From assembly GCA_019916065.1 (NCBI GenBank), contig CM034243.1:26934147-26998146 (forward strand): 64,000 nucleotides of DNA, in the 5' to 3' direction. Below are positions 12,534 to 24,268 of the stretch, piece after piece (positions within the stretch are counted from its first letter, which is position 1; every line of letters begins with the position of its first letter). The translations under genes were made by a program, and so were the position numbers. The notes beneath the pieces are model-generated. The model did no database searches. It saw only the letters and a program-made list of their open reading frames with translations, and was not told where the DNA came from. This DNA comes from Vitellaria paradoxa (Eukaryota; Streptophyta; Magnoliopsida; Ericales; Sapotaceae).

Positions 12534-13233
12534 CTAGTGATATGACCTGTGCGATACACGGATTTGCTATATTATATGATTAAATTGAGTATACTATCAA
12601 ACTAAAACAATTAAGTTGCAGAAATATATCTAAAGCAATATATATTGTTATTTATGCAAATTCAATCAAATAGTGGATGTAAAATAAATTAAAATATTGA
12701 TATCATCAATAGCATTGATTCAATTAAATTCAAATTCTAATAAATAAAATAAAAAATAAAAAAAGATTGAAGAATAACAATACTTAATCATATAATTAAA
12801 CAATTTATACATCAAAAAGATTAAAGAATAACAGCACTTACATATAAAAACTTTCAAAAATATATATCAATTATATATAAAAACATTTAAAAATTAAAAT
12901 TTAAGTACGTACCTAACAAATTGCAAAGTCGAAGAGAAAATTATTGTGATAAAAAGTTTCCAAGAAATTTAAAAGAAAAGAAGTCTTCGTATCTATTTAC
13001 AAATTTTGCATACAGGAGATTCATATTCTATTTAAATTAAAAAACATTTTGAAATCTTATCTTATTCTGATTAGAATACTATTTTGATTGAATTGAAAGT
13101 CCAAATCCAATAAAAGTTTGAGCGGTCGGCATTTCAATTGAATTGATTTATCAATTGCCAATTTTATTTTTTAATTTCTAGTATTGTTTGATATTTTTTA
13201 ATAAATAATATTACAATATATATAATTCTAAAA

Positions 13234-14073
13234 AATAATATTACAAACCAAATCCAAACCAAACCAAACCAAGCATTTTTCTACTAGGTGGGGTCGGTTA
13301 TATGAATTTGATGACGCCAATCAAATCTGTTTAGGGCCATGTCTTCCGTTAGATCCAAGTAGGTTAGGTCATGTTTAATAGTTTCTTTCCAACTTTTCTT
13401 GAGTCTTTTTCTTCTTCTTCTACTCCTGGCAATCTCCATACTTTCATACCTTCTAACAGGTGCCTCCGTTGGACTCTTTCTAATATCGCTGAACCATCTT
13501 AATCGATTTTCTCTCATTTTATCTTCAATTGGTGATATTCCTACTTTGTCCCTAATCTCTTCGTTCCTAATCCTATCTCTCCTTATAATCCCGCACATCC
13601 ATCTTAGCATTCTCATCTCCGCAACTGCCATCTTCTGAACATGATTATGCTTTACTGCCCAACACTCTGATCCATATAGCAACGCTGGTCTTACCGCCAC
13701 CTTATAATATTTTCTTTTCACCTTAAGGGGGATTTTTCGATTGCACAAGACCCTCGAAGCACTCCTCCATTTGGTCCACCCGGCCTGAATCCTGTGACAT
13801 CAATCCCTCCATCTTGTTGCACCATAGATCCAAAGTACCGAAAGTTTTATTTTTCTACAATCTTTTGTGTCCCTAAACTTATTTCTATGCTACCAGTTAC
13901 TCTACTTTTCCATATCTTCCGTTTTGCATCGACTTAGCCTAAACCCTTTTGTCTCTAACGCTTTCCGCCACAATTCTAGCTTAGTATTCACTCATTCTCT
14001 CATCTCATCTACTAAAACAATATCATCTGCAAATAGCATATACCACAGCACCTCGTCTTGAATAATATTACAA
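13234..14073 (-). mobile_element. 5'-truncated RTE LINE with perfect 13-bp target duplication
   Basis: The 13-mer AATAATATTACAA is present at 13234-13246 and 14061-14073. The insert (13247-14060) starts on the minus strand within the RT (VPWYMLFADDIVLVDE-like, near 14010-14050) and runs through the RTE C-terminal domain. It ends with GGTTTGGTTTGGTTTGG at 13247-13275. It is a relative of the copy at 10580-11643. The perfect target duplication suggests a rather young insertion. Confidence 0.9.
13284..13748 (-). pseudogene. RTE LINE reverse transcriptase C-terminal remnant
   Basis: The open frame of about 154 codons reads CNRKIPLKVKRKYYKVAVRP, LLYGSECWAVKHNH, AEMRMLRWMCGIIRRDRIRN and ends HQIHITDPT. 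It is homologous to the 11131-11607 frame (shared CDRKIPLKVKGK-type start and shared end). Upstream sequence to 14060 belongs to the same RT but is frameshifted. The N-terminal endonuclease and most of the RT are absent. Confidence 0.85.
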
Positions 14074-14820
14074 TTTAATATTATTACTTATTTTGTATAA
14101 AAAATAATATTACAATTTAATTTAAAATATATCACTTATTTTGTATAATGATAAAAATAATAAAGGTCATGTTACTTCTTAATAAATTAACATTTTTATT
14201 TAACAGGTTAATTATTTTTTTGTATTATTTTATTTAATGATAATAATTATTATATTTATTATTTTTAAATAATAATTAATTAAATTATAAAAATTAAAAA
14301 TAAAAAATTGTATGATAAGTAGAAGTGTAGATTAAATAAAAATATCAAATGACATCTGCAAACATTCTAGTTTAAATAAAATTGTGAATAAATGGTAATT
14401 ATGTACAATACTAAATTTATTTAGATTATATAACTATAAATTAAAATAATTATAATTATAAATTTATGTTAATAAATTAAAATCTTTATTTAACAGGCTA
14501 ATTATTTTTTTGCACTATTTTGTTTAATAATAATATTTATTATTAAAACCTTTATTTAACTGGGTAAATATTTTCTTGCATTACTTTGTTGAAAAATAGT
14601 AATAATATTTATTATGTTTTAAATAACAATTTATTAAAATACAAAAAATAAAAAATAAGAATATGTTTTAAATAAAAATAAAAATAAGGAATTATATGGT
14701 AAATGGAAGTATAAATTAAATAAAAATATCAAGTGATATTCAATTCTAGTTTGAAAAAAATTGAAACTTGTGAATAAGTAATAATTATGTAAAATATTAA
14801 TTTCTTTATAAGACAATTAG
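14074..14820. repeat. Very AT-rich block with imperfect internal repeats
   Basis: Sequences such as TTTATTTAACAGGTTAATTA recur near 14198, 14488 and 14548. A longer stretch near 14307 (AGTGTAGATTAAATAAAAAT) returns near 14705. The block is part of the Helitron-like element and has no coding capacity. Confidence 0.65.
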
Positions 14821-14860
14821 GATAACTATAATTAGATGTCAAATGTCACAACCATACACG

Positions 14861-14975
14861 TGTCATAACCGTAGTGGAAGTTAAGTCTTATGTGGCGCAA
14901 GATAGTTATACTTAGGTGTCACGTGTCATAATTGTAGCGCAAGTTAGGTCTTACATGGTGCAACGGTGTTGTCAG
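14861..14975. repeat. Tandem repeat, about 65 bp
   Basis: TGTCATAACCGTAGTGGAAG at 14861 is repeated as TGTCATAATTGTAGCGCAAG near 14926. Each is followed by TTA(A/G)GTCTTA and a TGGYGCAA box. The pair lies just inside the proposed 5' end of the Helitron-like element. Confidence 0.75.
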
Positions 14976-15002
14976 ACTCTACTTTATATATATATAATAT
15001 GA

Positions 15003-16231
15003 TTTAATGCTTATTAAAAAAGTGATTTCCTAACTAATGGTTACTCGATGTGAATGAAGTCTAAAGAGGCATTTTGATTAGTATTTTATATTTATGTCTT
15101 TCATATTTTTAATATTTATATATATCTTACATGCATAATTTATTTATACTTGTGCAAATAAATAATTATAAAAAAATGAAAAAAAAATGAAAAAATTAAT
15201 ATTAATTCAAACTAAGTAAAATAATTAGAGTTGAAATTATTATTTGAAAGGGGGGAAAAAGTGAAAAGTAGAAAGGTAAGATCATGGAGGAAAAATAAAT
15301 GTTAATTTAAAGGTTAGTGGAGGAGAGTATTTAAGACTTAACAGACAACAAATATAAGTTTTGACTCTTCACTAATTTCGTAAGAGTAAAATTGTCAATA
15401 TACAAAATGCGTTAAATAAACTCTGGCCTAACAATGTTTGCTCTGGAATTATCACCACCCTATTTCAAAATCTTGAATTTTTCATACATAAAAGATCCAG
15501 ATTTAGACATTAACATTTTATGTTCATGTTATCATTCTGTTGTTGTAGAATGTGGATGTGGACAAGATTGTTAAATCTTGGTTTAAATCTTTAAGTCTTA
15601 CAATTTTACGATGTTAGAGTGAGAAAACTTGTTTGATCTTATGTAAAATCTTAATTGAGGTAAAATAGGTTGAATCTCAATTTTAGGACATAAAGTCAAT
15701 AAAATCTCGATTGTTTAAGTGATTTTACCAATTTTAAAATGGAGTGATTTTTGTGTAATTTTGTCGAATAAAATAGACTTTTTTTCTTTAAGTGATAGAC
15801 CATGAACGTTTCACTTGTTACTTTTTTTTATATATTCTATGACATTATTCTTTGCTTTGCTACACCAGTCGAGGACCATGTTCATTGTTTCACTAAATTG
15901 ACTACCGTAAATTAAATGTAATAGTTAGAATAGAAATCAAGAGACCTATAATAAAATATTATAAATACATTTCAAATCTTACAAAAAATTAAGATAAAAT
16001 GAAATCAGTATTTTATTGTCGATTAATATAGATCACACCAAACATTTTAAATGTCTTAATTGTATAGTTGTGTAAATGGGGTATAAAGCTAGATATAGAT
16101 TCTTTTGTAAACTTTGTCGAGGGTTCATTTTGTTGATGTCGGTAAGTGTTTAGGGATGTTCGGGTGCTCAAATTTTACAAAAAGTGACAAACTTTTACTG
16201 TCAGCTATTTTCGTTTTTGGTGTGTACTTAA
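15003..16231. other. Intergenic AT-rich sequence, nothing recognised
   Basis: No coding or clear repeat structure is visible. TAAATCTTAA/AAAATCTTA-type phrases recur but no element borders could be set. Confidence 0.4.
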
Positions 16232-17393
16232 GGGGTGTTTGGAAGGCAAAAATTTGGTAAAAGTGTAATGCGTTAGTTACTTTTTGGTGTTTGGAGGACA
16301 AACTCAAAATTTCTAATATACTTCATTCAAACGGGATGGATGCTTCACGTTTGAACGGTTTCTGACAAAAATGTCCATTGCGTCAATCGCTTTTGGCTGT
16401 TGGGTAGAACTTTCTGACAAAATCCATTCGAACATGGTTGAATATGCCCGTTCAAGTGGCTTGGACGAAACAGTGTTTTTCTTAAAGTGGATAACATCGT
16501 TTGAACATGGAAGAAAGGTATCGTTCGAACGGGTTCAATTTCCTTGCATTAAGGAGAGCTCCAAGATAGGACTCTATCCGATCGAGAACACTACCATTTT
16601 TCTGATCTGTCCAACAATGCACACCAAAGAGGGATACAGGTCCCTATTTCGTAGATATCAAAGCCCAAAAATAACCCCAAACAACAAAAAATGTTGGGAT
16701 ACCCATTTTGACCTAAATAACAACAATGGTGGTAGCTTAAACCCACAACCAGGAGGATCCATACCTGTATGAGGGTTTCGGATGGTGAGGGGGAGGTGCA
16801 GGTCGAGATGTGAGGGTGTCGGATGGTGAGGGGGAGGTGCAGGTCGAGATGTGTCGGTGCTAAAGGTTGTACGTCCGGCGACAAGAGAGAGGTAGCTTGT
16901 GAGATCATATTCGTCTACTTGATCGAAGCCAATAGATGTGTTTCATGTCTTCGTTGGCTGGCAGAAGAACACACTGTAAGAGCTTTGCCTTTCAAATCCG
17001 AGCAATTCATACGGCTTAGAGGAGACGTTGTTGTAGATGACAGTGGGAAACGGGGTTGTTTTGCCTTGTATTTCTGACTTGCTGCAATTAACGCCCACCA
17101 GACCAACTGAACCATGAACGAATTTGGAGTTGCTGCAACTTTTTCGTCTAAGCTGTTCGAACAGGTATGTTCGACCACGTTTGAATGGATTCTGTTAGAA
17201 AGTTCTGCCCAACAGCCAAAAGCGATTGACACTTTGGACATTTTTGTCAGAAATTGTTCGAACGAAATTTCAAACATGAGGCATCTGCCCTGTTTAAACG
17301 GATTCTATCAAAAAATTTGAGTTAGTTTTTTAAACGCCAAAAAGTAACTAATGCATTACACTTTTATTAACTTTTTGCCTTCCAAACATTCCC
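16232..17393. mobile_element. Foldback DNA transposon with about 255-bp inverted repeats
   Basis: The left arm 16232-16480 starts GGGGTGTTTGGAAGGCAAAA. It matches the reverse complement of the right arm, about 17135-17393, which starts GGGAATGTTTGGAAGGCAAA. Similarity runs over about 255 bp, including GACAAAAATGTCC and TCGCTTTTGGCTGTTGGG. The borders look PIF/Harbinger-like; flanking TAA and TTT are at best a decayed 3-bp target duplication. The centre (16480-17130) is GC-richer, has a 40-bp tandem repeat and no transposase. ORFs here run through the inverted arms and are not credible proteins. Confidence 0.75.
16771..16851. repeat. 40-bp tandem duplication inside the foldback element
   Basis: The phrase TCGGATGGTGAGGGGGAGGT, continuing GCAGGTCGAGATGTG, occurs twice in succession with a period of about 40 bp. 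Confidence 0.9.
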
Positions 17394-18077
17394 TTTGTCT
17401 ATGACGTTTTCTTGATACATGTTTTTGTTCTCTTTTCTCATTGATACAATTCTTTACTTACCCCCCCCCCCCCCAAAAAAAATATAGAAGCTCTAAATGA
17501 AAATTGTAGTATAATAGATTTTGTTTTCATGTATAGGCGTTGCGTAAAATTTTATGATTTTGCGATTCGATATTAGGATTCAATTTTTTGAACCCTCCAT
17601 TGATTTTAAGTAAAAACTCAATTTAAATAACCTTGGATGTTGGTGAAAGTTTTTACTATCTTTATAATTATATTTATTGCATTAAAAAATGTGCTTATTG
17701 TTGTTTCCCACCCGTCATATATCGAGTCTTCTTGAAAATTATCGCATGGCTGTGTCACGTAGTATGTATAGCTCATATCCTAGTCCATGTTTGGGCTTCT
17801 TAGCTAAGAGTTCCTTCCACGCACTCACCCCACAAAAAAAAGGAATGCTGTTCTAGCCTTGGTGCAAAAGGCTTGTTGTAGGCATTGTATGCTACATTGA
17901 TTGAAGTTCGAAACACTAACTGCTGCTGCAATCCTAATTTTGTCTAACTGTAAAGTATCTAGAACTTATTTTACAATATTTCTAATCTTTTCTAACTTTA
18001 GATCTTGTGGTTCACATATTTTGGATAAACATACCTGTGTTTCAATCTAGAAGGTGAACCTAGTGTAAAATATTTAT
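17394..18077. other. Intergenic, nothing recognised
   Basis: This stretch holds a C-then-A homopolymer junction near 17461-17483 and otherwise no gene or element that I can support. Confidence 0.4.
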
Positions 18078-18323
18078 GTTTAGTTTGGGAAGAAAAAAGC
18101 TAGCCTTTTTTTCTTTTTCTTTTTTTTTTTTTTTGGTGTTTGGGTAGAGGAAAAAGCTGCCTTTGTAGTAGCTACCTTATTCGTTTTTTATTAATTTGAC
18201 ATTTTTACCTTTCATGATCTAAAAGGAGTTTAAAATGTAAGAGGGGTAAATTTCATCATTTCAAATTAAGTCAAAAAAGCTGAGTAGCCAAAGTTAAGAA
18301 ATCACAAGATTCCAAATTGAGCC
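18078..18323 (+). mobile_element. Tourist-like MITE (family A, copy 1)
   Basis: The edges are TTTAGTTTGGGAAG and CCAAATTGAGCC, an imperfect inverted pair. The inside shares ATTAATTTGACATTTTTACC and AATGTAAGAGGGGTAAATTT with the copies at 19664 and 25345. The target duplication has decayed. Confidence 0.65.
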
Positions 18324-19663
18324 TTAGCTGTGGAATTCGGAGTGATGTTTTAAGCCTGGCATGCATGTTGCTATAATGTTTGTCCCGGCCTCGGAAGAGC
18401 CTTTTGCGCTCTAATGCCTAGATAATATGCCAGCTAAAAGAATCCAAACTCAAATTTCTGCAAATTAAGCTGTTGCACAATTGTCAGACAGTAACTTGAT
18501 ACGTGTATTGTGTACATGTGCGCACGCACACACATATATGTTATACATTGCACCAGGCATATTATTGAGTTTTGTTTAGATTCAAAAAAAGATTCTGGAG
18601 AGGCAGTATTGCTGATATCATTGAAACACAATCTCAGTGACGTTTTACCATGCTGTGGATTATATTTGTGTTGTTTTTACGGATTTGAGGGGGCTGACGT
18701 AGTGATGCTACGTAGCTTGGTGAATTGTGATCAAAATTGTGGGATTAAAATTCAATAGTCTAAATGCATTCAATTTTTTTTTTTTTTTTTTTGGAATTAA
18801 AATAGTGTGAATGTATCTGGATCATTGAATTTTAATCTAACAATCTTTATATCATTGTTATAGATTGTTATGTCGGCGCCCCCCTTTTCTATTTTTATTC
18901 AATAGGACTGCTTATTTTATTCAGCCTAGTTGCGTCCATGGGCGGACCCAAACAATGTCCAGCGGAGGCAATTGCGTCCACTAATTTGGAAAATTACGCT
19001 AAAAATTTTTATTGATTTTGTTTTTCTTTTCTTATATTTTCTTCTCATTTGTTACCCCCATTGTATTTTTATTTTTGCTTTTATTTGTCTTAAAAATTTA
19101 ATTTGTTCTCACTAATTATAAATCTTGAATCCGCCTTTGATGACATGTGAGGTGATGGTGCCTGAAAACAGCACTAACAATTTAAATTATCCGGTCCGTT
19201 ATAATTTTGACTGAATGTTATTTATTTTTTTGGGGGGTTCCTTGAATTAATCAATTTCATTGCACTAATGTTGTCTTCCTATTTTGTCAGCTCAGAGTAC
19301 TTCATCGACCGGTTCTGTTAACCCAAGATCCGATTGTCAGTGCAAAAAATTCCGCGGAGGCTATCGATTGAGACGTCGGAAGCGCCGTCATTGTAGTTTT
19401 TGACCACTTTGTGTACCATGTTGATGTTTGATTTGTTATCACGAGCTAGGGTATAAAGGAAAAAGTAGTTGTGTTTTAGGTATTGATTACTCACTTTCGT
19501 TAGATAAACACGCTACCCTTGTGGTTTCCCGTTAAAACATTGGCTGGAAACTTCTTTGTACATGTAAGTTGGGAATTTCCTATAAAAAAATTTATCGTAA
19601 GGAGCATCGCATATTTATACGTGTTGGGTGTATATTTCAGGTTAGACAAATTGGTAGGTTTTA
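18324..19663. other. Intergenic, nothing recognised
   Basis: No gene or bordered element is supported. There is an oligo-T run near 18775-18793, a CACACATATATG microsatellite near 18525, and a short GC-richer patch at 19285-19400 with no usable ORF. Confidence 0.4.
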
Positions 19664-19852
19664 GGCTTAGTTTGGGAAGTTTCTTTGTTTTGGGAAGGGA
19701 AAAGGTTAGTTTTTTTTTTGGGTTAATTTGACATTTTTACTCTTTATGATTTAAAAGAAATTTAAAATATAAGAGGGTAATTTTAATTATTTAAAAACAA
19801 AAAAAAAGTAAAAAAGTTGAGTAATCAGAGATTGGTGTTGTCGAACTCAGTG
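19664..19852 (+). mobile_element. Tourist-like MITE (family A, copy 2)
   Basis: The element runs from GGCTTAGTTTGGGAAG to CGAACTCAGTG and is flanked on both sides by TTA (19661-19663 and 19853-19855). Internal sequence (GTTAATTTGACATTTTTACT) matches the other family A copies. Confidence 0.68.
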
Positions 19853-19910
19853 TTATTTTATCATGGGATGATTACAGATGGTATTTATATTTCGAGAAAA
19901 AGACTTTATG

Positions 19911-20615
19911 GCTTGCTTGGATGGAGAAAAAGCCCCCCCCCCCAAAATTTTCACCCCCTAAGTGTGGGTTCCACCCTTTTGCCTTGATTTGGTAAATGCA
20001 TTGCTAAAATTTTTCGCCTCCTCTTAACTTTCCCTCCCTCTCATTTTTTCCCTTCTTGGGGGATAATTTTTGAGCACCCTTCACCCTAACTAAAAATTTT
20101 CACCCCCTCTTAGCCTATTTTTTGACCTTTTTAACTCTCGTTAATAGTATTGTTAACTTGATCAAAATAAATATAATGCTAATAAAAAAATAATACATAG
20201 GCCAACAAGTCAAAATAAATATGGTTAAAAAAATTAGATAATAACTAATCATTCAAAAAGTACATATTAAAAAAAGTTCTTTAAATAAATTCATAAAAAA
20301 TTAAAATTTCAATGAAATAAATAATATAACTTCAAATTGTCCAAAAATAATTAAATAGAGTGAGTTTTGTAATTTGATATTTAATTTAATGGGTAACCAA
20401 GTTTGGGACATTACAATGGCAAATGAGTCATTTGATTGTTTTTTCATCATTCACCCCCTCTTATTTATAAAACATCTAAACCAAATTAAAAGTTATCCCC
20501 CTCCATAAATATCACATTAATTCGGACTAATCCTCTAAAAATAATACCCCATCTTATCTTATACTCTCTTTAAAACTTATCCTTTTAAAATTTTAACACT
20601 ATCCAAGCGGAGAAT
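19911..20615. mobile_element. Probable non-autonomous TIR element, about 0.7 kb
   Basis: GCTTGGATGG near 19915 is matched in reverse complement by CTATCCAAGCGGAG at 20599-20612. CCAAAATTTTCACCCCCT-type phrases occur near 19943 and 20090. No transposase and no clear target duplication were seen. Confidence 0.45.
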
Positions 20616-21460
20616 ACCGATTGCTCCTGGTACTTTGTGAGAGGAATCTTATTGCTCTTAATCTTATTTAGTTATTTCTTCATGATAGGCCACATGATCA
20701 AAATGAGAAATTTTGATGCTGGATAATGTAATATGGTCAGGAAAATTGTTTTTTTGGTCTTCTTCATCCCCCATCCACACCTGGTCTCAAATTCCAAGTC
20801 CTCTCTAAAACATACATACCAGTTCAAGCTCATTGATAAGCCCAGTTAAGAATATATATATTGTATAATGTACAATATTATTTATCAAAATGAAAGATGG
20901 TATATAATGTATAGGATATTGTTAAGGGGTGCTCCGTGGGTACTTATTAAGGGTTGATAAATACATATTAATATAATAATATCTTTCACTTTAATGAAAT
21001 TGTGCATGAAAGTACGAAATATTATTATATGACATCTTTTTATAATTTTTAATGTCATGTTTTTATAATTTTTTTAATGTTCCTAAGCATCTGTTAATAA
21101 CAAATGTGTAATACATAACAAATACGTAATATATATAATAAAATTAAAATAATATAAATTAAATTAATTATGGGTAAATTATACATACTTCTCATAAACA
21201 CAAATAATAAATTAATTACATGTAGACCATTTTAATATTTAGAATTTACATATACTCATTTATTTTTAAAATTTACTAACCTCAACCCATTTCTATTAAT
21301 TTACATCTTTTTTTTTGGTAATTAAAAAAAATGTATTAATTTACATCTTAACTCTGTTAAAATATTTATGTGAACATAATTTTAATTTCAACTTAATTAA
21401 ATTAATTATAAATAAAATAAATATAAGTTTATACATGTATATACACCGCAATATATAATT
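20616..21460. other. AT-rich intergenic sequence
   Basis: No coding signal is visible. Several short ATATAATGTATA-type phrases are present near 20860-20920. Confidence 0.4.
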
Positions 21461-22210
21461 CTCTCCTGCAAGCTCTCTCCCGCTTCTCCAAAGCCGCCTC
21501 CTCTCGATTTCCTCATCAAATCCTTCTCATTTCCAGTACAAAGCCCACAAAATGCCGCACTAGAGAAGCCCCGGAAGAACAATCACACAAAAAACCTCCT
21601 CATTCTATACACATTCAGATATTCATATGTATAGATGTATACAAATAGAGAAGTAAATGACCCACATCAAGAAATTCGCCGGAAACCTAATCTACATCCT
21701 CCGCCACCTGTTTTCTTGCCTTCTGTCTCGCCTTACGTCTGTTGTCCACAATCTAACAACTCAACCTGGAACCACCACCACCTCCACAGCCTGTCGAAAC
21801 AGTTGTTCTATAGTACTCCGCAACTAGCTCCCACTGGTTCGATTCTTGCTGGGAATTTGCACAATAAACAGAAAAGTAGCGATTGTGTACTCTATTCAGT
21901 ACAGACTGGTGTGTAGATATACATCATGTTTTAGTTGTTCTGTCAATTGTATAAAATTTTTGTGGGTTTGCATAAAATCTGTGATCACCATGCACCGGGT
22001 TGGACGAAAATTTTCCAGAGGATTTGGCGCCGGAGCAAGCAACTGGCTTTTATGGTTTGAGGAACTGAATAAAGAAAGATTGGCAAAAATCCTCTCCTCC
22101 ATGTAGGAGCTGAACGAGGGCACAAACAGGCCTAATTCAGGCGCCCGAGTGGGGTTTCCATTGGCCGGTAATGAATGATGTTGCCGGCGATTGACCATGT
22201 ACATGTATTT
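21461..22210. other. GC-richer island of unknown nature
   Basis: This 750-bp block stands out from AT-rich surroundings. On the plus strand an ATG at 21657 opens a 56-codon frame (stop at 21825) starting MTHIKKFAGNLIYILRHLFS, with a hydrophobic N-terminal half. On the minus strand 22204-21896 is an open frame of 102 codons. Neither shows a domain I know. The CT-rich lead-in at 21470-21530 resembles a plant 5' UTR. It may be a small gene, an exon of an unseen gene or a captured fragment. Confidence 0.25.
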
Positions 22211-22540
22211 GTATATATATATTTGTATATATTAATACATGAACATGCCAAAAGATAAGTAAAAATGAGATATTAAATCATTTTTTGAAACCCTAGCAGA
22301 AATCTATGAGAAGGGGGTCAAGGGATTAGTAACTATTAAAAATAGGAGAATTTATATAAATTTTAAATATTGAGAAAATTTATATATAATTATCATAATG
22401 TTTGGAAGAGATATCTGTAATTTACTTATTAATTATTAGCAAATGGTAGTTTGATTTTGGTTAGATTGGGTTGGGCCGAGCTTGGAAACATACCCGAGCT
22501 TGGCTAAAAAAATAATTTGGGCTTACGTTAATGTCATTTA

Positions 22541-22896
22541 GGGCTCGTTTGGGATAAGAAAAATCTCTAAAAAATTCTATAAATCTCTAACAACCCTTCT
22601 ACCTCTAATTTTTTTGCCATTACTAATTTAAAAAAATTTCAATATTTCGCTAAAAAAAAATCTAAAAATAGGTTAACCGAATGTGTAAATTTTTTATACA
22701 ATCATATTTTTCGTGTTGAAAACTTTCAAATGAGTACCATTGTCGCTATTTTTTTTAAAATTTTTTTGAATCCGTGGGAACAGATTTGGAAAACCGTTCC
22801 CACGGTTTGTGATTTAAAAAGAAAAACGGCGCCAAAATTAACTCCAAATCATATTTTATCTCAATTTATCTTATTTTTTTTCCTCCAAACGAGCCC
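22541..22896 (+). mobile_element. Tourist-like MITE (family B) with perfect TTA duplication
   Basis: The terminal inverted repeats are GGGCTCGTTTGGGATAAGAA and, as reverse complement of the right end, GGGCTCGTTTGGAGGAAAAA. TTA is present at 22538-22540 and 22897-22899. The length is 356 bp and it is non-coding. This is the classic PIF/Harbinger MITE structure. Confidence 0.9.
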
Positions 22897-23152
22897 TTAT
22901 TCATAGGAAATATCTTTGTTGTCCAATCGTGCAAAAGAGCGGGCCGAGTTGGCCAGCCCAACAGGGCCTAGACGACCACAATAAGCTCTGCTAGACATAT
23001 TTTTCATCAATATGCACTGCATTGTAATTCTTTTTCATTTTTTTTTCAAGCATTTGGCTTGGAAATTTATCATCCTAGGCCACAAATCTCCGCTAAGAGT
23101 TTGAATTTTTTGGCTTAAATCTTAAATAAAGATCCTCATTTACTGACTACCA

Positions 23153-24268
23153 AAGCTATGTTTATTACGTAGAAATAAAATAAAATAGAATAGAATGAAA
23201 TTTATTACTATTTTAGTCTATTCTTATGTTTAATATCAAAAAATTAAGTTAGAATACTATTTCAGGAGAATAGCTATTTTCATATTAAGTGGAGAAAGAC
23301 ACTCTACAATTTAAGTGATGAAATAAGCATTCTATTGCAATTAAAACTTGATCTAAAAATTGAAAAAAAATAAAAATAAAAAACATGTAACTACTTTGTA
23401 ATAATAAACTTCTCTCAATTACTCTATTGGATTATAAAATGACTATTTTACTCTTAGTTCTTTTTTTTTTTTTTTTCAAATTCATATTTTGAACTTCTGA
23501 GAAGCTAATAAAAATATTCATTCATATTACTTAATAGTAAACAAATTTTGATCCAATCAAAAATTAGGTTGTGAAATGACCATTTTACATTTAGGGTTAT
23601 TTTTTGTCAAAATTTGTATTTTGAGTTTCCTAAAAGGTTAAAAAATATTTATTGATGTGTTTTTTAATAAATAATAAAATTTTATCTTAATCTAAACTCA
23701 AATTGTAAAATGATGATTTTACTCCTGAGTCAATTTTTTGTCCAAATTCATATTCTAAGTTGTCTAAAAGATTAAAAAAATATTCTTAACATATTTCTTA
23801 ATAGTTAAACAAATTTCAATATGATGTGAATTCGAACTATAATATGATTATTTTGTCCTTAAGCTCATTTTTTAGATCAAATTTGTATTTTAGACATCCT
23901 AAAAAATTAAAAATTATTTATTAACATATTTCTTAGTAGTTAAAAAAAATTTGATCAAACTCAAACTCGGATTGTAAGATAACCTTTTTACCCCGAGCTC
24001 ATTTTTTTATTCAAATTCATGATCCAAAAATAAAGTTTATTTTTATAGTTTTTAAAAAATTAATGTTAGTAATTTTTATTATACTTTATTTTATTTCATT
24101 ATATTTAAAATATTTAATTAAATTATGAAATTTTAAATGTCTATTCTATTCCCCTTATTTTCACATTGACAACCAAACAGAAGAATTGAATGAGTATTCT
24201 ATTTTATTCCTACCTCTTTTTTTATTTTATTCTATTAATTCTATTCACACGTATGAAACATAATTTAA
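23153..24268. mobile_element. Non-coding TIR element containing a 133-bp tandem array
   Basis: The left end AAGCTATGTTTATTACGTAG is matched by the reverse complement of the right end (TGTTAAATTATGTTTCATACG). In both cases AT-rich AATAGAAT-type sequence follows inward. The arms are imperfect, and the borders are good to a few bases only. The middle is a tandem array listed separately. No transposase is present. Confidence 0.6.
23429..24050. repeat. Tandem array, about 4.5 copies of a 133-bp unit
   Basis: Units start with a TTGTAAAATGACNATTTTAC-like phrase near 23429, 23567, 23699, 23833 and 23967 (spacings 132-138). They continue with CTTAAGCTCATTTTTT, CAAATTCATATTTT and a TTTCTTAATAGTTAAACAAA-like segment. 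The copies are diverged. Confidence 0.8.

Larger units (their letters stand above)
12534..15002 (-). mobile_element. Helitron-like non-autonomous element (carries a LINE)
   Basis: On the minus strand the element would start 5'-TC (15002, preceded by A) with TCATATTATATATATATAAA. It would end ...CTAG-3' (12537-12534), followed by T. A short imperfect hairpin (CCGTGTATCGCACAGG) lies about ten bases before the CTAG. These are the Helitron marks: TC start, hairpin, CTRR end and insertion between A and T. No Rep/helicase is present. The middle is very AT-rich with internal repeats, and a LINE was inserted later. An AT-rich relic of another kind remains possible. Confidence 0.5.

Noticed and set aside
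14861..14975. Repeat pair considered as a short CRISPR-like array
   Set aside because: There are only two imperfect units with no constant repeat/unique spacer pattern, and the sequence is a plant nuclear genome.
16371..16772. Open frame of 133 codons on the plus strand
   Set aside because: It starts inside the left inverted arm of the foldback element and runs into its filling. The mirror frame exists in the right arm, so it is an artefact of the repeat.
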